The notes: generated by a model from the sequence alone, not told the origin. A stretch of 64,000 nt of DNA from Flavobacterium fluvii (GCF_900129545.1 NZ_FQWB01000006.1:124001-188000); one strand, 5' to 3'. Positions 37,862 to 48,074 are shown, numbered from the stretch's first letter. Translations and numbers: made by a program.

Positions 37862-39889
37862 ATGACTACAAACACGATTCTATTATTATTCCTTTCTTTA
37901 CTAATAGCAGGTGGTTTGTCGTTTTTTCAATATTTTTATAAAGCCAAAACCAAGTCGAAAGTGAACTTGGTTTTGGCTTTTTTGCGTTTTTTATCCATTT
38001 TTGGAATATTGTTGTTGTTGATTAATCCAATAATGAGTCGAAAAACGCTGGAAACCATCAAAACCCCATTGCCAATCGTGGTGGATAATTCAAGTTCCAT
38101 TCTTGATTTGAAATCCAAAGAAACTTCATTGGAATTGTATAAAAAACTTGTCCAAAACAAAGAGTTGCAGGATAAATTTGATGTCCAATCCTATCAATTT
38201 GACAATGAATTTCAACAATCGGAAGAGTTTGATTTCAAGGGAACTCAAACCAATTTGGATGAAGTTGCCAAAAGCCTGAAAAGCATCTATAAAAACACCA
38301 CTTTTCCAACGGTTTTGATTACCGATGGAAACCAAACTTCGGGCAATGATTATGTATATTCTTTTGATGCTAACAACGCCGTTTATCCTTTGGTTGTTGG
38401 AGATACAACGACATTTTTGGATTTGAAAGTAAGTCAGTTGAATGTCAATAAATATGCATTTCACAAGAATAAATTTCCTGTGGAAGTATTTTTGAACTAT
38501 TCCGGAAACAAAAATGTAACTGCCGATTTTCGGATTTCCCAGGGGAATTCGGTTTTGAGCAAACAAAGTGTTTCTTTTTCACCATCCAAAAAATCGATAG
38601 TTTTAAACGTGTTGCTTCCTGCAGACAAAGTAGGATTACAAGTTTTTAAAGCCTCGATTTCATCCAACGAAAAAGAAAAAAACGGGTACAACAACACCAA
38701 AAATTTTGCAGTTGAAATCATAGATCAAAAAACCAATATAGCCATTGTTTCAACAATTGAACATCCAGATCTTGGCGCTTTGAAGCGTGCCATTGAAACT
38801 AATGCACAACGAAAAGTAATCATAGTTAAACCAAATTCAATCAGTTCATTACAAGATTACAACATTTTAATTTTGTACCAGCCCACAAATGAATTTAAGT
38901 CTGTTTTTGAGAACAATAAATTAGCTGGAATTAACACATTTATTGTCACGGGAAACAACACTGATTTCAATTTTTTGAACCAGCAACAAAGCAATTTGGT
39001 TTTCAAAATGAGTGGACAAAAAGAAGATTATTTAGCCGAATTCAATTCGCAGTTCAACCTTTTTGCAATTGATGATATAGGCTTTGAAAATTTTGCTCCT
39101 TTGCAAAATGCTTTTGGATCGGTAACCACAAACGGAACTATTTCGACTTTGCTTACGTCCAAAATCAGGAATATAGAAACCAATGCTCCTTTATTGGCTT
39201 TTGCCGAAAATCAAGGCAAACGTTCCGCTTTTTTATTGGGAGAAAATATCTGGAAATGGCGATTGCAAAGTCATGTCGACAATCAGTCTTTCGAAAAATT
39301 TGATGTTTTCATGGACAAAATTGTTCAATTTTTGGCTTCGAATGATTCCAAGAAATCATTGGTTGTAAATCACGAAAGTTTTTATAATTCTGGGGAAGCA
39401 ATAGAAATTTTGGCGTCTTATTTCAATAAAAACTACGAATTCGACGAAAAAGCACGTTTGACTATTTCGGTAACCAATACGAAAACAAAGCAAACCAAAA
39501 ATTACGATTTGTTGAAAGGGAATAATTCCTTTAAAGTCAATTTGGACGGGCTTTCGGCAGGAGGATATAATTTTTCGGTAAAAGAATTAAATTCTAAAAC
39601 AAGCTATTCCGGCCATTTTGAAATCCTGGATTTTGACATCGAAAAACAATTCGTCAATCCCGATGTGGAAAAATTGAACCAATTGGCAACTCAAACAAAA
39701 GGCAAAGTTTATCTCCCGAATCAAGTAGACACCTTGATTAAATCACTTTTGGAAAACGAAAATTACAAAGCCGTCCAAAAAGAAATTATTGACAAAACTC
39801 CATTAATTGATTGGGTTTGGCTGTTGGTTTTACTGGCAATTACTTTGGCTTCGGAGTGGTTTTTGAGAAAATACAACGGAATGCTTTAA
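37862..39889 (+). CDS. Membrane-anchored VWA-like hypothetical protein
   Basis: A 675-residue protein with two N-terminal hydrophobic helices (LLLFLSLLIAGGLSFF and LVLAFLRFLSIFGILLLLI), a large extracytoplasmic region and a C-terminal helix (WVWLLVLLAITLASEWFL). The region after the second helix (PLPIVVDNSSSIL, TVLITDGNQTSGNDYVY) resembles a von Willebrand factor A domain with a degenerate MIDAS (DNSSS). This layout is found in conserved Bacteroidota proteins related to BatA/BatB-type membrane proteins. Function unknown. It follows fabG by 71 bp. Confidence 0.78.
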   Translation: MTTNTILLLFLSLLIAGGLSFFQYFYKAKTKSKVNLVLAFLRFLSIFGILLLLINPIMSRKTLETIKTPLPIVVDNSSSILDLKSKETSLELYKKLVQNKELQDKFDVQSYQFDNEFQQSEEFDFKGTQTNLDEVAKSLKSIYKNTTFPTVLITDGNQTSGNDYVYSFDANNAVYPLVVGDTTTFLDLKVSQLNVNKYAFHKNKFPVEVFLNYSGNKNVTADFRISQGNSVLSKQSVSFSPSKKSIVLNVLLPADKVGLQVFKASISSNEKEKNGYNNTKNFAVEIIDQKTNIAIVSTIEHPDLGALKRAIETNAQRKVIIVKPNSISSLQDYNILILYQPTNEFKSVFENNKLAGINTFIVTGNNTDFNFLNQQQSNLVFKMSGQKEDYLAEFNSQFNLFAIDDIGFENFAPLQNAFGSVTTNGTISTLLTSKIRNIETNAPLLAFAENQGKRSAFLLGENIWKWRLQSHVDNQSFEKFDVFMDKIVQFLASNDSKKSLVVNHESFYNSGEAIEILASYFNKNYEFDEKARLTISVTNTKTKQTKNYDLLKGNNSFKVNLDGLSAGGYNFSVKELNSKTSYSGHFEILDFDIEKQFVNPDVEKLNQLATQTKGKVYLPNQVDTLIKSLLENENYKAVQKEIIDKTPLIDWVWLLVLLAITLASEWFLRKYNGML

Positions 39890-39918
39890 ATGATTAATTT
39901 TTATAAAATAAATTTTGG

Positions 39919-40896
39919 TTGAATAAAATAGATAAAACTCGGGACAATACCACTTTTCCATTATTTGAAAAAAACAGCGCCTTGCAAAAAATATTTTTTG
40001 TTTTATTATTGGTTGTTAGTGCTTTATTTTCAATTTCACCACCCACGGCTTTGTTGTTGGGATTGGTTGTTGCGAATCTTTCTGGTCATCCTTTTTTACC
40101 ATTTAATCACATTGCCATTCGTTATTTGCTCCAAATATCAGTTGTAGGATTAGGTTTCGGGATGAGTGTCACAAGTGCTTTGGCAATTGGTTCAACCAGT
40201 TTTACATTTACTTTTATATCCATAGTAACTACAATTGGTGTCGGATATTTATTGGGTAAATGGTTGTCAATCGAAAAGAAAACATCACACCTGATTGCCT
40301 GTGGAACGGCCATTTGTGGTGGAAGTGCCATTGCAGCAATTGCCCCCATAATCAAGTCTGACGAGAAGCAAACCTCGGTTGCATTAGGGGTAATTTTTAT
40401 CTTGAATTCAATAGCTCTTTTTTTGTTCCCAATGATCGGTCATTGGTTAAATTTGACACAACAGGATTTTGGATTGTGGTGCGCCATAGCCATTCACGAC
40501 ACAAGTTCAGTAGTTGGTGCAGCAAATAAATATGGAAGTGAAGCATTACAAATTGCCACAACCGTAAAATTGGCTAGAGCTTTGTGGATTATTCCCATTG
40601 CACTAATTACAACCTTTGTATTTAAAAGTAAAACCGGCAAAATTAAAATCCCTTATTTTATTGGATTGTTTATTTTGGCAATGCTCATCAATACTTATAT
40701 TCCGCAAGTGTCTGCTTATTCGCCAAGTATTGTGGCTGTTGCCAAAGTTGGACTAACACTTACTTTGTTTCTAATTGGTTCCGGACTCAACTTCAATACT
40801 TTACGATCCGTTGGGTTTAAACCATTGTTTCAAGGAATACTGCTTTGGTTTTTTATTGCAACTGCATCCTTGGCTGGCATCGTGTATCTCAATTAG
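39919..40896 (+). CDS. YeiH-family putative sulfate exporter (UPF0324)
   Basis: A 325-residue polytopic membrane protein of about ten helices with family segments SPPTALLLGLVVAN, ACGTAICGGSAIAAIAPI and HDTSSVVGAANKYG. The family is annotated as putative sulfate exporters on limited evidence. There is no ATG before the conserved region; TTG at 39919 (MNKIDKTRDN) is the best start. It starts 30 bp after the VWA-like gene and ends 5 bp from the convergent DUF1275 gene. Confidence 0.85.
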   Translation: MNKIDKTRDNTTFPLFEKNSALQKIFFVLLLVVSALFSISPPTALLLGLVVANLSGHPFLPFNHIAIRYLLQISVVGLGFGMSVTSALAIGSTSFTFTFISIVTTIGVGYLLGKWLSIEKKTSHLIACGTAICGGSAIAAIAPIIKSDEKQTSVALGVIFILNSIALFLFPMIGHWLNLTQQDFGLWCAIAIHDTSSVVGAANKYGSEALQIATTVKLARALWIIPIALITTFVFKSKTGKIKIPYFIGLFILAMLINTYIPQVSAYSPSIVAVAKVGLTLTLFLIGSGLNFNTLRSVGFKPLFQGILLWFFIATASLAGIVYLN

Positions 40897-40901
40897 AAAA
40901 A

Positions 40902-41636
40902 TTATCGGTATTGAAATTTTTTTCTTTTAATTAGATGGAATTTTAGACGCATAAAATCATACCATTGTGCAATCAAAAGAAAAAATGCGGCCATGAAAAG
41001 TGTTTTTACTTCAAGGAATTGATAGATGATTCCGCCGGAAAAACATCCCATAAAAAAGAAAAATATAATTGATAATCGCAAATAGATGCTGGTCTTTAAT
41101 CTTTTTACTTCTTCTGGTTTTTTATGAAAAAACAATTTGGATAATTCAATCCCCAAATCAGTAAAAAGTCCCGTCAAATGGGTCGTTCGAACGGTTGAAT
41201 TTGAAATGTTCGTTACCAAGGAATTTTGTATTCCCATTGCAAAAAGCATAAAAAAAGCGGTTAATTTACCTTCAATAGACACTAAACCCGAACTTGTCCC
41301 GAGAACGCCGACACCTATCAAAATCAGTATTTCTAACGTAATGGGAAATAAATGGGAAAGCTGTGGATTTCTTGTGGAAATCAATTCCTCCAAAAAACTG
41401 GAAAGAAAGGAACCCAACAGAAAAAAAAGAGTAAAAACAAGAAAGGTAATTGCGGTGGCATAATCGTGTTTCATTATTTCTTCGGCAAAAAAGGCAAAAT
41501 GACCCGTTACGTTTGTTGTCAAAGTTTTCAAAGCCAAAACCCCCGTAATATTTACTAATCCTGCAACAAATGACAGCAAGGTTGCCAATCTCAAATTATG
41601 TGCAAAAGTCCTGTTTTTTCCTTTGTGACGAAACAT
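40902..41636 (-). CDS. YoaK-family (DUF1275) membrane protein
   Basis: A 244-residue integral membrane protein of about six helices. The conserved DUF1275 features are LSFVAGLVNITGVLAL near the N-terminus, TTNVTGHFAFFA, and MGIQNSLVTNISNSTVRTTHLTGLFTDLG in the centre. The function is unknown; some annotations call it a YoaK-like transporter. It is convergent with the UPF0324 gene with only 5 bp between stops, and no clear terminator separates them. Confidence 0.87.
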   Translation of the reverse strand: MFRHKGKNRTFAHNLRLATLLSFVAGLVNITGVLALKTLTTNVTGHFAFFAEEIMKHDYATAITFLVFTLFFLLGSFLSSFLEELISTRNPQLSHLFPITLEILILIGVGVLGTSSGLVSIEGKLTAFFMLFAMGIQNSLVTNISNSTVRTTHLTGLFTDLGIELSKLFFHKKPEEVKRLKTSIYLRLSIIFFFFMGCFSGGIIYQFLEVKTLFMAAFFLLIAQWYDFMRLKFHLIKRKKFQYR

Positions 41637-42105
41637 GATTATTTATTTCACGGATTCAGGCTTTTTATGTGGTCTGAAATACGTTTTTAAGTAATGTAAA
41701 AATACTTATTATTTTGGTTAATAGTTTTTAGTTTTGACTTAAATTGTTTAAAACAATAGATTAATTGACTATTTATGCCGTAAGCAATGTCCTCAAATGT
41801 CCTCAAATTTTCCAATGAAAAAGGCATTATTTCGATACCGCAATTTGTGCCTTTTTGGATGACGACTTAAGAATTTGAAAAGAAGATTTAAACAAAATTT
41901 TCGACCCTTTTTTATTGTTCTCAATTAATGTATTTTTATAATATAAAATATTCTACATCAATTGTTTATATTTTAAAATCCACATACAATTTAAGAAATT
42001 ATTAAGAACAAAATAGGCAGAAAAATAGTAGCTTTGTTGGAGCATTTATTGGAGTTTAATTGGCTGGGCAAGAATAAATTATTAACCTTAAAATACTATA
42101 AAATC
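41637..42105. other. 469-bp gene-free divergent spacer
   Basis: Between DUF1275 (minus) and a four-helix membrane protein (plus). It holds a tandem 10-bp repeat (aatgtcctca twice, 41786-41805), a hairpin AAAAAGGCA...TGCCTTTTT at 41818-41856, and a -7 element TAGCTTTG at 42029-42036 for the downstream gene. No coding potential or structured RNA was recognised in the rest. Confidence 0.55.
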
Positions 42106-42615
42106 ATGAACGAAGCACATTTACATTTGTTGGTGAATCACTATCCAATCGTGGGTACAATTTTGGGATTGGGAGTCTTAATGGCTGGAATGATTATCAA
42201 AAAAGATTCGGTTAAAAATACTGCCTATGTTTTATTTGTCATTGGAGCATTATTTGCCTATGCCAGTATGGCAACTGGAGAAGGTGCCGAAAAACTAGTG
42301 GAAGACATGCCTAACATTGGTGACGAAATTATTCATAAACACGAAGAGATGTCTGAAAATTTTGCAGTGGTTATGTATATATTGGGTTTTTGTTCTTTAT
42401 TGGGAATTTATTTTGATTATAAAAATCACGTCAAATCAAAATTGGTTGCCGCCATAACATTGATTATCGCCATAGTTTCGGTAATATTTGCTCTTTATGT
42501 CGGAACTTCTGGTGGTGAAATTCGTCACACGGAAATCAGGGACAATGCCACACAAACTATTGGCACAGAAAAAAATAATGCTGCCATTGAACAAGGCGAA
42601 AAAGAAAAAGATTAA
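42106..42615 (+). CDS. Four-helix membrane protein, DUF2231-like
   Basis: A 169-residue protein from ATG 42106 (MNEAHLHLLVNHYPIVGTILGLG). An in-frame ATG at 42034 overlaps the promoter's -7 element, so it is rejected. Four hydrophobic segments follow (GTILGLGVLMAGMII, TAYVLFVIGALFAYASM, VMYILGFCSLLGIYF, AAITLIIAIVSVIFALYV). The conserved HLHLLVNHYPI at the N-terminus and HKHEEMSENF in the middle contain several His that could bind haem or metal, as in DUF2231 proteins. Function unknown; it could act in respiration or the envelope. Confidence 0.8.
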   Translation: MNEAHLHLLVNHYPIVGTILGLGVLMAGMIIKKDSVKNTAYVLFVIGALFAYASMATGEGAEKLVEDMPNIGDEIIHKHEEMSENFAVVMYILGFCSLLGIYFDYKNHVKSKLVAAITLIIAIVSVIFALYVGTSGGEIRHTEIRDNATQTIGTEKNNAAIEQGEKEKD

Positions 42616-42640
42616 TTTTCAGGAAAACCATTTCATAAAA

Positions 42641-42671
42641 GAGGCTGTCTATATAGGCAGCCTCACTTTTT
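42641..42671. terminator. Terminator between convergent genes
   Basis: GAGGCTGTC-tatata-GGCAGCCTC with one G-T pair, followed by ACTTTTT. Confidence 0.82.
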
Positions 42672-42694
42672 CTGAAAATGAAATAAATATAAAA

Positions 42695-44395
42695 TCAACC
42701 AGCAAAAAGCAAGATGAGCAATTGTGCCACCAAAATCCTGCTGATGGTTACCAAAGGGTAAACCGTGGCATAAGATTGGTTAGGAATGTCGGAATCCAAG
42801 TATTTGGTGCTAAAAGCCAAAGCTGCAGGATCAGTATAGGAACCACTCATGATGCCCACCATTTGATAAAAATTAAGTTTAAACATAAATCTGCTAATTA
42901 ACACCAAGATGGTCAATGGAATAAAAGTGATGTAACAACCATAATAAATCCAAATCATTCCGTTGTTTTCGATGAAATTGTCATAGAAACCGTGACCGGC
43001 CTTTATGCCCACGGCGGCAAAAAACAAACAAATACCGAAATCCTTCATGAAGTGAATCGCGCCGTTATTGATGTATGAATGAATTACCCCAACGCCTCCA
43101 TATCTACTGATAAATAGCGCTGCCAAAAGTGGTCCGGCCGCCAATCCCAATTTTAAAGGAACGGGCAAAGAAGGAATCATGATGGGTATGGAACCTATAA
43201 TGACACCAAAAATCAACCCGCCAAATAAAGAAAGAAAATCCGGCTCCAACAGTATTTTTGATGAATTTTCAATAATTTTTTCAGCTTCATGAATTGAACG
43301 TCTATCGCCAACAACCATCAGGGTGTCGCCATAAAAAAGTTCCAAAGTAGGTTGTGCCAAGATTTCCAGTCCAGAACGAATTACACGGGTAACTCTCACG
43401 TCGAATTGGTTGTACAGATCCAATTGTGCCAATGTTTTGTGGGTAGCCGTTTTTTTGGTTACACTAAGTATTTTTGTGGTAACGTCATCTTCAGATTCGA
43501 TGAACAAATCCGTTGAAATTTTCCCAACAACATCTATAAATTGATTAATGTCTTTTTGTTTGGCAACGACCATCAAAACGTCTTTTTCTTGTATGATGGA
43601 GTCTATCGAAGGGGAATAAACCACTCGTGTTCCGCTATGTTTTTGTCTCGAAATAATTATGTTCTCTATATGGAATTCCTTGAATACCTGTTTGATTGTT
43701 TTTCCAACAACTGCGGCTTTGGTAACCCTGCATTTTTGACGAACAATTTTGTTTTCAGAGTCTTTGTTTTTTTTATTCAGCAAAATAACTTCTTTTGACA
43801 AATCAATTTTCAAAAAGTTTTTGGCTAAAATTATGATGAGGATTATCCCAAAAACGCCAACAGGGTAGGTAATGGCATAAGCAATGGCGGGATCCGAAAA
43901 GTGGTCGGCAGGAAGATTCAATTGTTTTTGAATTTCTACAAGAGTTGATTTTGCAGCTCCCAATCCTGGAGTATTGGTAACCGAACCGGACATCAATCCA
44001 ACGGCGTTTTCAATTTTTACATTGACCAATAAATGGATTAAATACGTAATAATTCCTCCTAAAAAAACGGTTCCAACTCCCAATGCATTAAAAATGATTC
44101 CCTCTTTTTTGAATGACGAAAAGAAAGAAGGGCCAACTTGAATACCAATACCATAAACAAACAGGATTAAACCAAATTCCCGCACGAATTGAATTAATTC
44201 CACATCCATGCTGTACCCTAAATGCCCTAAAAAAAGCCCCACAAACATTACGGCGGACACTCCCAATGAAACACTTCCTATTTTAATTCTTCCAACAAAA
44301 AAACCAACGCTTATGGCCAAGAACAATACGATTAATGCCTGTGTCATTTCCGGCTCATCGGTCGGAGTAAACAATATTTTAAACCATTCAAACAT
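42695..44395 (-). CDS. AspT/YidE-family transporter with two RCK_C domains
   Basis: A 566-residue aspartate-alanine exchanger family protein. Two blocks of about five helices surround a soluble centre (residues ~200-385) with two TrkA-C/RCK_C domains (each with a DVLMVV or DTLMVVG strand). The duplicated AAE signatures are GSVTNTPGLGAAK in the first half and GSYTDPAALAFS in the second. Substrates may be dicarboxylates or amino acids; the RCK_C domains suggest ligand control. It is convergent with the four-helix protein. thrE lies 80 bp upstream on the same strand, pointing to a possible amino acid transport pair. Confidence 0.88.
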   Translation of the reverse strand: MFEWFKILFTPTDEPEMTQALIVLFLAISVGFFVGRIKIGSVSLGVSAVMFVGLFLGHLGYSMDVELIQFVREFGLILFVYGIGIQVGPSFFSSFKKEGIIFNALGVGTVFLGGIITYLIHLLVNVKIENAVGLMSGSVTNTPGLGAAKSTLVEIQKQLNLPADHFSDPAIAYAITYPVGVFGIILIIILAKNFLKIDLSKEVILLNKKNKDSENKIVRQKCRVTKAAVVGKTIKQVFKEFHIENIIISRQKHSGTRVVYSPSIDSIIQEKDVLMVVAKQKDINQFIDVVGKISTDLFIESEDDVTTKILSVTKKTATHKTLAQLDLYNQFDVRVTRVIRSGLEILAQPTLELFYGDTLMVVGDRRSIHEAEKIIENSSKILLEPDFLSLFGGLIFGVIIGSIPIMIPSLPVPLKLGLAAGPLLAALFISRYGGVGVIHSYINNGAIHFMKDFGICLFFAAVGIKAGHGFYDNFIENNGMIWIYYGCYITFIPLTILVLISRFMFKLNFYQMVGIMSGSYTDPAALAFSTKYLDSDIPNQSYATVYPLVTISRILVAQLLILLFAG

Positions 44396-44475
44396 AAGTG
44401 CTAAAATTTAATTGTTAAGGAATCATTTAGTCAAGCTTCAATTAGATAATTATATTTTAGATAGAAAATTACATT

Positions 44476-45885
44476 TTAGGCGGTTTTTGTAAACAACTTT
44501 TTGATCAAGACATTCAAATCTTTTCCTTTCACGGTGTATGATTTGAACACAATTATTGGGAATGCGACTCCAAAAGCCAAGGCAAAAAGAATGAAAACAG
44601 TACTGATTCCATAAGAAAAAGTTTGAATGACTTCTTCAACGGATGGTTTTTGTCCATTGTCATTGCTAATCCAATGAATCATTCCCATCATGAACTCGTA
44701 ACTAAGCAGCCCGGGAATCATGTTGATAACGGCTGGAATCATGAAAATGATCGGTGGTGTATGGGCTCTGTGGGCGAAATACATTCCCGAGATTCCCACA
44801 AAAGATGAAGCTGCAAAAATGGATAAAATCAGATTGACATCACAATCATTGGACAAAAGGTATTTTATGTAATAACCAACGGCTCCGAGTATAAAAACGG
44901 TCCACATTGCCCTTTTTGAAGTATTGAATATCAGCGCAAATCCCAAAGAGCAAATCCCTCCAAAAATTAATTTGGAAGTATGCAATGCAATACCGGTAGG
45001 TTGGTATGCCGCAACAACTTGGGCTTGTAAATTGGAGAAATCAAAAGCATTGATAGTATTGACAAAAGGCATGGAGAAAATCATGTTGGAAACAAAAAAA
45101 CCAAAGGCAAGCATAAAAACAGCCATTGAAAAATAGATAAACCGAGCCGTTCCCGATTCGAAATAACCTTCCAAATAATCAATAAACGAATTAATCATCA
45201 CCACGCCTGGAATGAGGTACAGTATCGAAACAATCAAGGCTTGTTCAATTTCGATATTGAAAAACAGGCCCGAAAAATGAATAATGGAGATGGAAATAGT
45301 GGAAGCAACGAAAAAAGCCATGAGATGATTGTGATGTCTCAGTACCATGTTTCTTCTGGCATAAAACCCAATAAATGTTGAAACATACACAATCAAAGAC
45401 TGAATCCAGTCACCATCAAACAACATGCAAAGAGCCACACTGGCAAAAGGAGCCCAAAAATAGAGTTGAAAATTAGTGTATACTTTTCGTGTTCTTATTT
45501 GCACCAATCTTGACTTAATCTCGTCAATGGAAATTTTATTCTCCAGAACATCCCAAGACAAAATGCTTATTTCCGAAATGGTTTCAAAATTGATTCCTTT
45601 GTCCCGAACTGTTCTGGCAAGCGTATGCGCCTTTTGTTTATTTTCTTTGTAAATGGATATTACGATTCCGGTATAAGTCAAAACCAATTCACAATTATAC
45701 CCCAAACCTTTGGCAATCCTTTCCAGGTTTCTGATAATTCGTGCGGTGTGGGCACCGCTTGTCATCATCATTTTACCAATTTCAGTAAGTAATTCCAGTA
45801 CTCTTTGAGGTTCTTTTTCTTCAATCATTTCAATCTGTTTAGGTTTAATTTTCAAATCCGAATCCGGATCCGGATTTATCGTCAT
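44476..45885 (-). CDS. Threonine/serine exporter family protein (ThrE, both domains)
   Basis: A 469-residue ThrE-type exporter. The soluble N-terminus (residues ~20-140, LLTEIGKMMMTSGAHTARIIRNLERIAKGLG) is the ThrE domain formerly DUF1212, followed by about five helices. A second block of helices to the C-terminus corresponds to ThrE_2 (formerly DUF3815). The two halves, often separate genes, are fused here. It likely exports threonine or serine and adjoins the AspT-like transporter on the same strand. Confidence 0.88.
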   Translation of the reverse strand: MTINPDPDSDLKIKPKQIEMIEEKEPQRVLELLTEIGKMMMTSGAHTARIIRNLERIAKGLGYNCELVLTYTGIVISIYKENKQKAHTLARTVRDKGINFETISEISILSWDVLENKISIDEIKSRLVQIRTRKVYTNFQLYFWAPFASVALCMLFDGDWIQSLIVYVSTFIGFYARRNMVLRHHNHLMAFFVASTISISIIHFSGLFFNIEIEQALIVSILYLIPGVVMINSFIDYLEGYFESGTARFIYFSMAVFMLAFGFFVSNMIFSMPFVNTINAFDFSNLQAQVVAAYQPTGIALHTSKLIFGGICSLGFALIFNTSKRAMWTVFILGAVGYYIKYLLSNDCDVNLILSIFAASSFVGISGMYFAHRAHTPPIIFMIPAVINMIPGLLSYEFMMGMIHWISNDNGQKPSVEEVIQTFSYGISTVFILFALAFGVAFPIIVFKSYTVKGKDLNVLIKKLFTKTA

Positions 45886-46057
45886 AATATACAGCTATTT
45901 TTTGACGTTTAAGTTGGTGATATATTGCTTAACTTTATCATGCCTTTATGAGAGGTTGTTTATTTATGCATTTACGAAAACAAAAGTGGTACAATTAACA
46001 TAATAAAAGTCAGATTTATTCGCCACTTCAAAATTAGGAATTTAATATTGATATAAT

Positions 46058-46071
46058 ATGATATTTATCAT
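46058..46071. promoter_or_regulatory. FNR/CRP-like palindrome, distal copy
   Basis: ATGATATTTATCAT is a perfect palindrome in the form TGAT-N4-ATCA, close to the FNR/CRP-family site TTGAT-N4-ATCAA. Confidence 0.5.
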
Positions 46072-46165
46072 AAACAGCTCTGGATAATACATTGAAAGTA
46101 CTTTAAAAATCCTTCGTAAACCCTTGATAAACAAAGAAATCGTTTGCGTAGATTTATACTTTTAT

Positions 46166-46178
46166 ATGATAAATATCA
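46166..46178. promoter_or_regulatory. FNR/CRP-like palindrome, proximal to pckA
   Basis: ATGATAAATATCA is the reverse complement of 13 bases of the distal copy. Its centre is about 43 bp upstream of the start expected from the TAAATTTG box, where class II activators bind. Confidence 0.5.
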
Positions 46179-46253
46179 GGTTTTTTCATCTTTGTTTTGT
46201 TAAATTTGAAGTAGAATTTAATAGATAATTAATAAAAAACAATACCAAAAATT

Positions 46254-47912
46254 ATGAAAAATATCAAAATTATCCAAGAATTACACGATTTAGGAATTAC
46301 AGGTTATCATGAAGTGGTTTACAATCCTTCGTACGAAGAATTATACGAAGCAGAGGTATCCCACAAAAGAAAAGGATATGAAAAAGGAGCTTTGACAGAT
46401 ACTGGAGCCGTGGCGGTAAAAACCGGGGTTTTCACGGGACGTTCTCCAAAAGACAGATATATTGTAAAAGATGATATTACTAAAAACACCATTTGCTGGG
46501 ACAAGGAATCCGGAATCAATACTCCAAACTATCCAACAACAAAAGAAATTTGGAACGATTTAAAAGCTCTTACACTAAAACAACTTTCAACTTCCCCAAA
46601 ATTATATGTTGTTGATGCGTTTTGCGGAACCAATGTAGACACCAGGCTTAAAGTGCGTTTCGTGATGGAAGTGGCATGGCAGGCACATTTTGTCACCAAT
46701 ATGTTTATCAGGCCATCTATTTATGAATTGCAAAACTTTGGCGAGCCCGATTTCATCGTAATGAACGGTTCCAAAGCAACGAATCCAAATTGGAAAGAAC
46801 AAGGGTTGAATTCAGAAAACTTCGTGGTATTCAATCTTACCGAAAAAATCCAAATCATCGGCGGAACTTGGTATGGTGGAGAAATGAAAAAAGGAATGTT
46901 TGCCATGATGAACTATTATCTTCCGTTAAAAGGAATGGCTTCCATGCATTGCTCGGCCAACGTGGGAGAAAATGGAGACGTGGCCGTATTCTTTGGTCTT
47001 TCTGGAACAGGAAAAACTACGCTGTCTGCCGATCCAAAAAGATATTTGATTGGTGATGACGAACACGGTTGGGACAACAACGGAGTCTTCAATTTTGAAG
47101 GCGGTTGCTATGCGAAAGTTATTGATTTGAGCGAACAAAACGAACCGGACATTTGGAGAGCCATCAAAAGAGATGCTTTGTTGGAAAATGTCATCGTTGA
47201 CGAATATGGAGAAATCAATTATCACGACCATTCCATCACTGAAAACTCCAGGGTTTCTTATCCGATTTACAACATCAATAAAATCGTTTTGCCTTCCAAA
47301 GCAGGACATGCCAGCAAAATAATCTATCTTTCTGCCGATGCTTTTGGTGTATTGCCTCCAGTGTCAATTTTGGACGAGGATCAAGCGCAATACCATTTCC
47401 TTTGTGGATATACCTCTAAATTAGCGGGAACCGAAAGAGGAATTACGGCTCCAGAACCTTCTTTCTCTCCAGCTTTTGGCGAAGCTTTCTTGACTTTGCA
47501 TCCAACAATGTATTCTAAAACATTAATTGGAAAAATGAAAGAACATGGTGCCAAAGCTTATCTTGTGAACACTGGTTGGAACGGAACCGGAAAAAGAATT
47601 TCCTTGAAAAACACCAGGGCCATAATCGATGCCATCATCAGCGGAGAAATTGATACGGTAGAACAAAGAAAAATCCCTTACTTGAATTTGACAATTCCAA
47701 CAGTGTTGCCAAATGTAAGCGAAGGAATTCTTGATCCAAGAGACACCTATGCCACCGAAGAAAAATGGACTGTCAAGGCCATAGATTTAGCTTCTCGTTA
47801 CATCAAATATTTTGAGCAATATACCAATACCGAGGAAGGAAAACGTTTAGTTAAAGCAGGGCCTTCATTGGGGCAGATACCGTTGAAGTATGATATTGCT
47901 TCTCAAAATTAA
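46254..47912 (+). CDS. pckA: Phosphoenolpyruvate carboxykinase (ATP)
   Basis: ATP-dependent decarboxylation of oxaloacetate to PEP, the first step of gluconeogenesis (or its reverse in fermentation). The 552-residue protein carries [12 protein letters not shown] near residue 62, the kinase-1a P-loop [14 protein letters not shown] near residue 245, kinase-2 GDDEHGWD near 265 and the metal His/Lys segments. The ATP-type family is clear from the P-loop and from the absence of GTP-type motifs. It is monocistronic, with a structured terminator and two possible FNR/CRP-type sites upstream. Confidence 0.96.
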   Translation: MKNIKIIQELHDLGITGYHEVVYNPSYEELYEAEVSHKRKGYEKGALTDTGAVAVKTGVFTGRSPKDRYIVKDDITKNTICWDKESGINTPNYPTTKEIWNDLKALTLKQLSTSPKLYVVDAFCGTNVDTRLKVRFVMEVAWQAHFVTNMFIRPSIYELQNFGEPDFIVMNGSKATNPNWKEQGLNSENFVVFNLTEKIQIIGGTWYGGEMKKGMFAMMNYYLPLKGMASMHCSANVGENGDVAVFFGLSGTGKTTLSADPKRYLIGDDEHGWDNNGVFNFEGGCYAKVIDLSEQNEPDIWRAIKRDALLENVIVDEYGEINYHDHSITENSRVSYPIYNINKIVLPSKAGHASKIIYLSADAFGVLPPVSILDEDQAQYHFLCGYTSKLAGTERGITAPEPSFSPAFGEAFLTLHPTMYSKTLIGKMKEHGAKAYLVNTGWNGTGKRISLKNTRAIIDAIISGEIDTVEQRKIPYLNLTIPTVLPNVSEGILDPRDTYATEEKWTVKAIDLASRYIKYFEQYTNTEEGKRLVKAGPSLGQIPLKYDIASQN

Positions 47913-47917
47913 ATTGT

Positions 47918-47976
47918 AAAACATCTGTTTGTATGACGTTTTTCGAAGGTAAACGACATGCAGGCTGATGTTTTTT
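47918..47976 (+). terminator. Long terminator after pckA
   Basis: AAAACATC pairs with GATGTTTT, enclosing TGTATGACGTTT / AAACGACATGCA with two imperfections, and a T run follows. Confidence 0.75.
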
Positions 47977-48009
47977 AAACAATTTCTTCTGATTAAGTTA
48001 AATAAAAAA

Positions 48010-48041
48010 TTGTGATGTAATTAAATAATCTTGTATATTTG
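48010..48041 (+). promoter_or_regulatory. Promoter of the histidine operon
   Basis: TTG at 48010-48012, a 21-bp spacer and TATATTTG at 48034-48041 fit the Bacteroidota promoter closely. Transcription should start near 48048, giving a leader of about 200 nt before hisG. Confidence 0.75.
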
Positions 48042-48074
48042 CGCTCGAATAAAAGGATTATCGAATTAAAATTT

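Larger units (their letters stand above)
45886..46253. promoter_or_regulatory. 368-bp divergent control region of thrE and pckA
   Basis: Gene-free. It contains two copies of a 13-bp motif in opposite orientation (46058-46071 and 46166-46178) and a -7 element TAAATTTG at 46201-46208 for pckA. No terminator or structured RNA is evident. Confidence 0.6.

Noticed and set aside
42034..42105. Longer N-terminus for the four-helix membrane protein
   Set aside because: The upstream ATG overlaps a TAnnTTTG promoter element, and the added residues are not conserved-looking.
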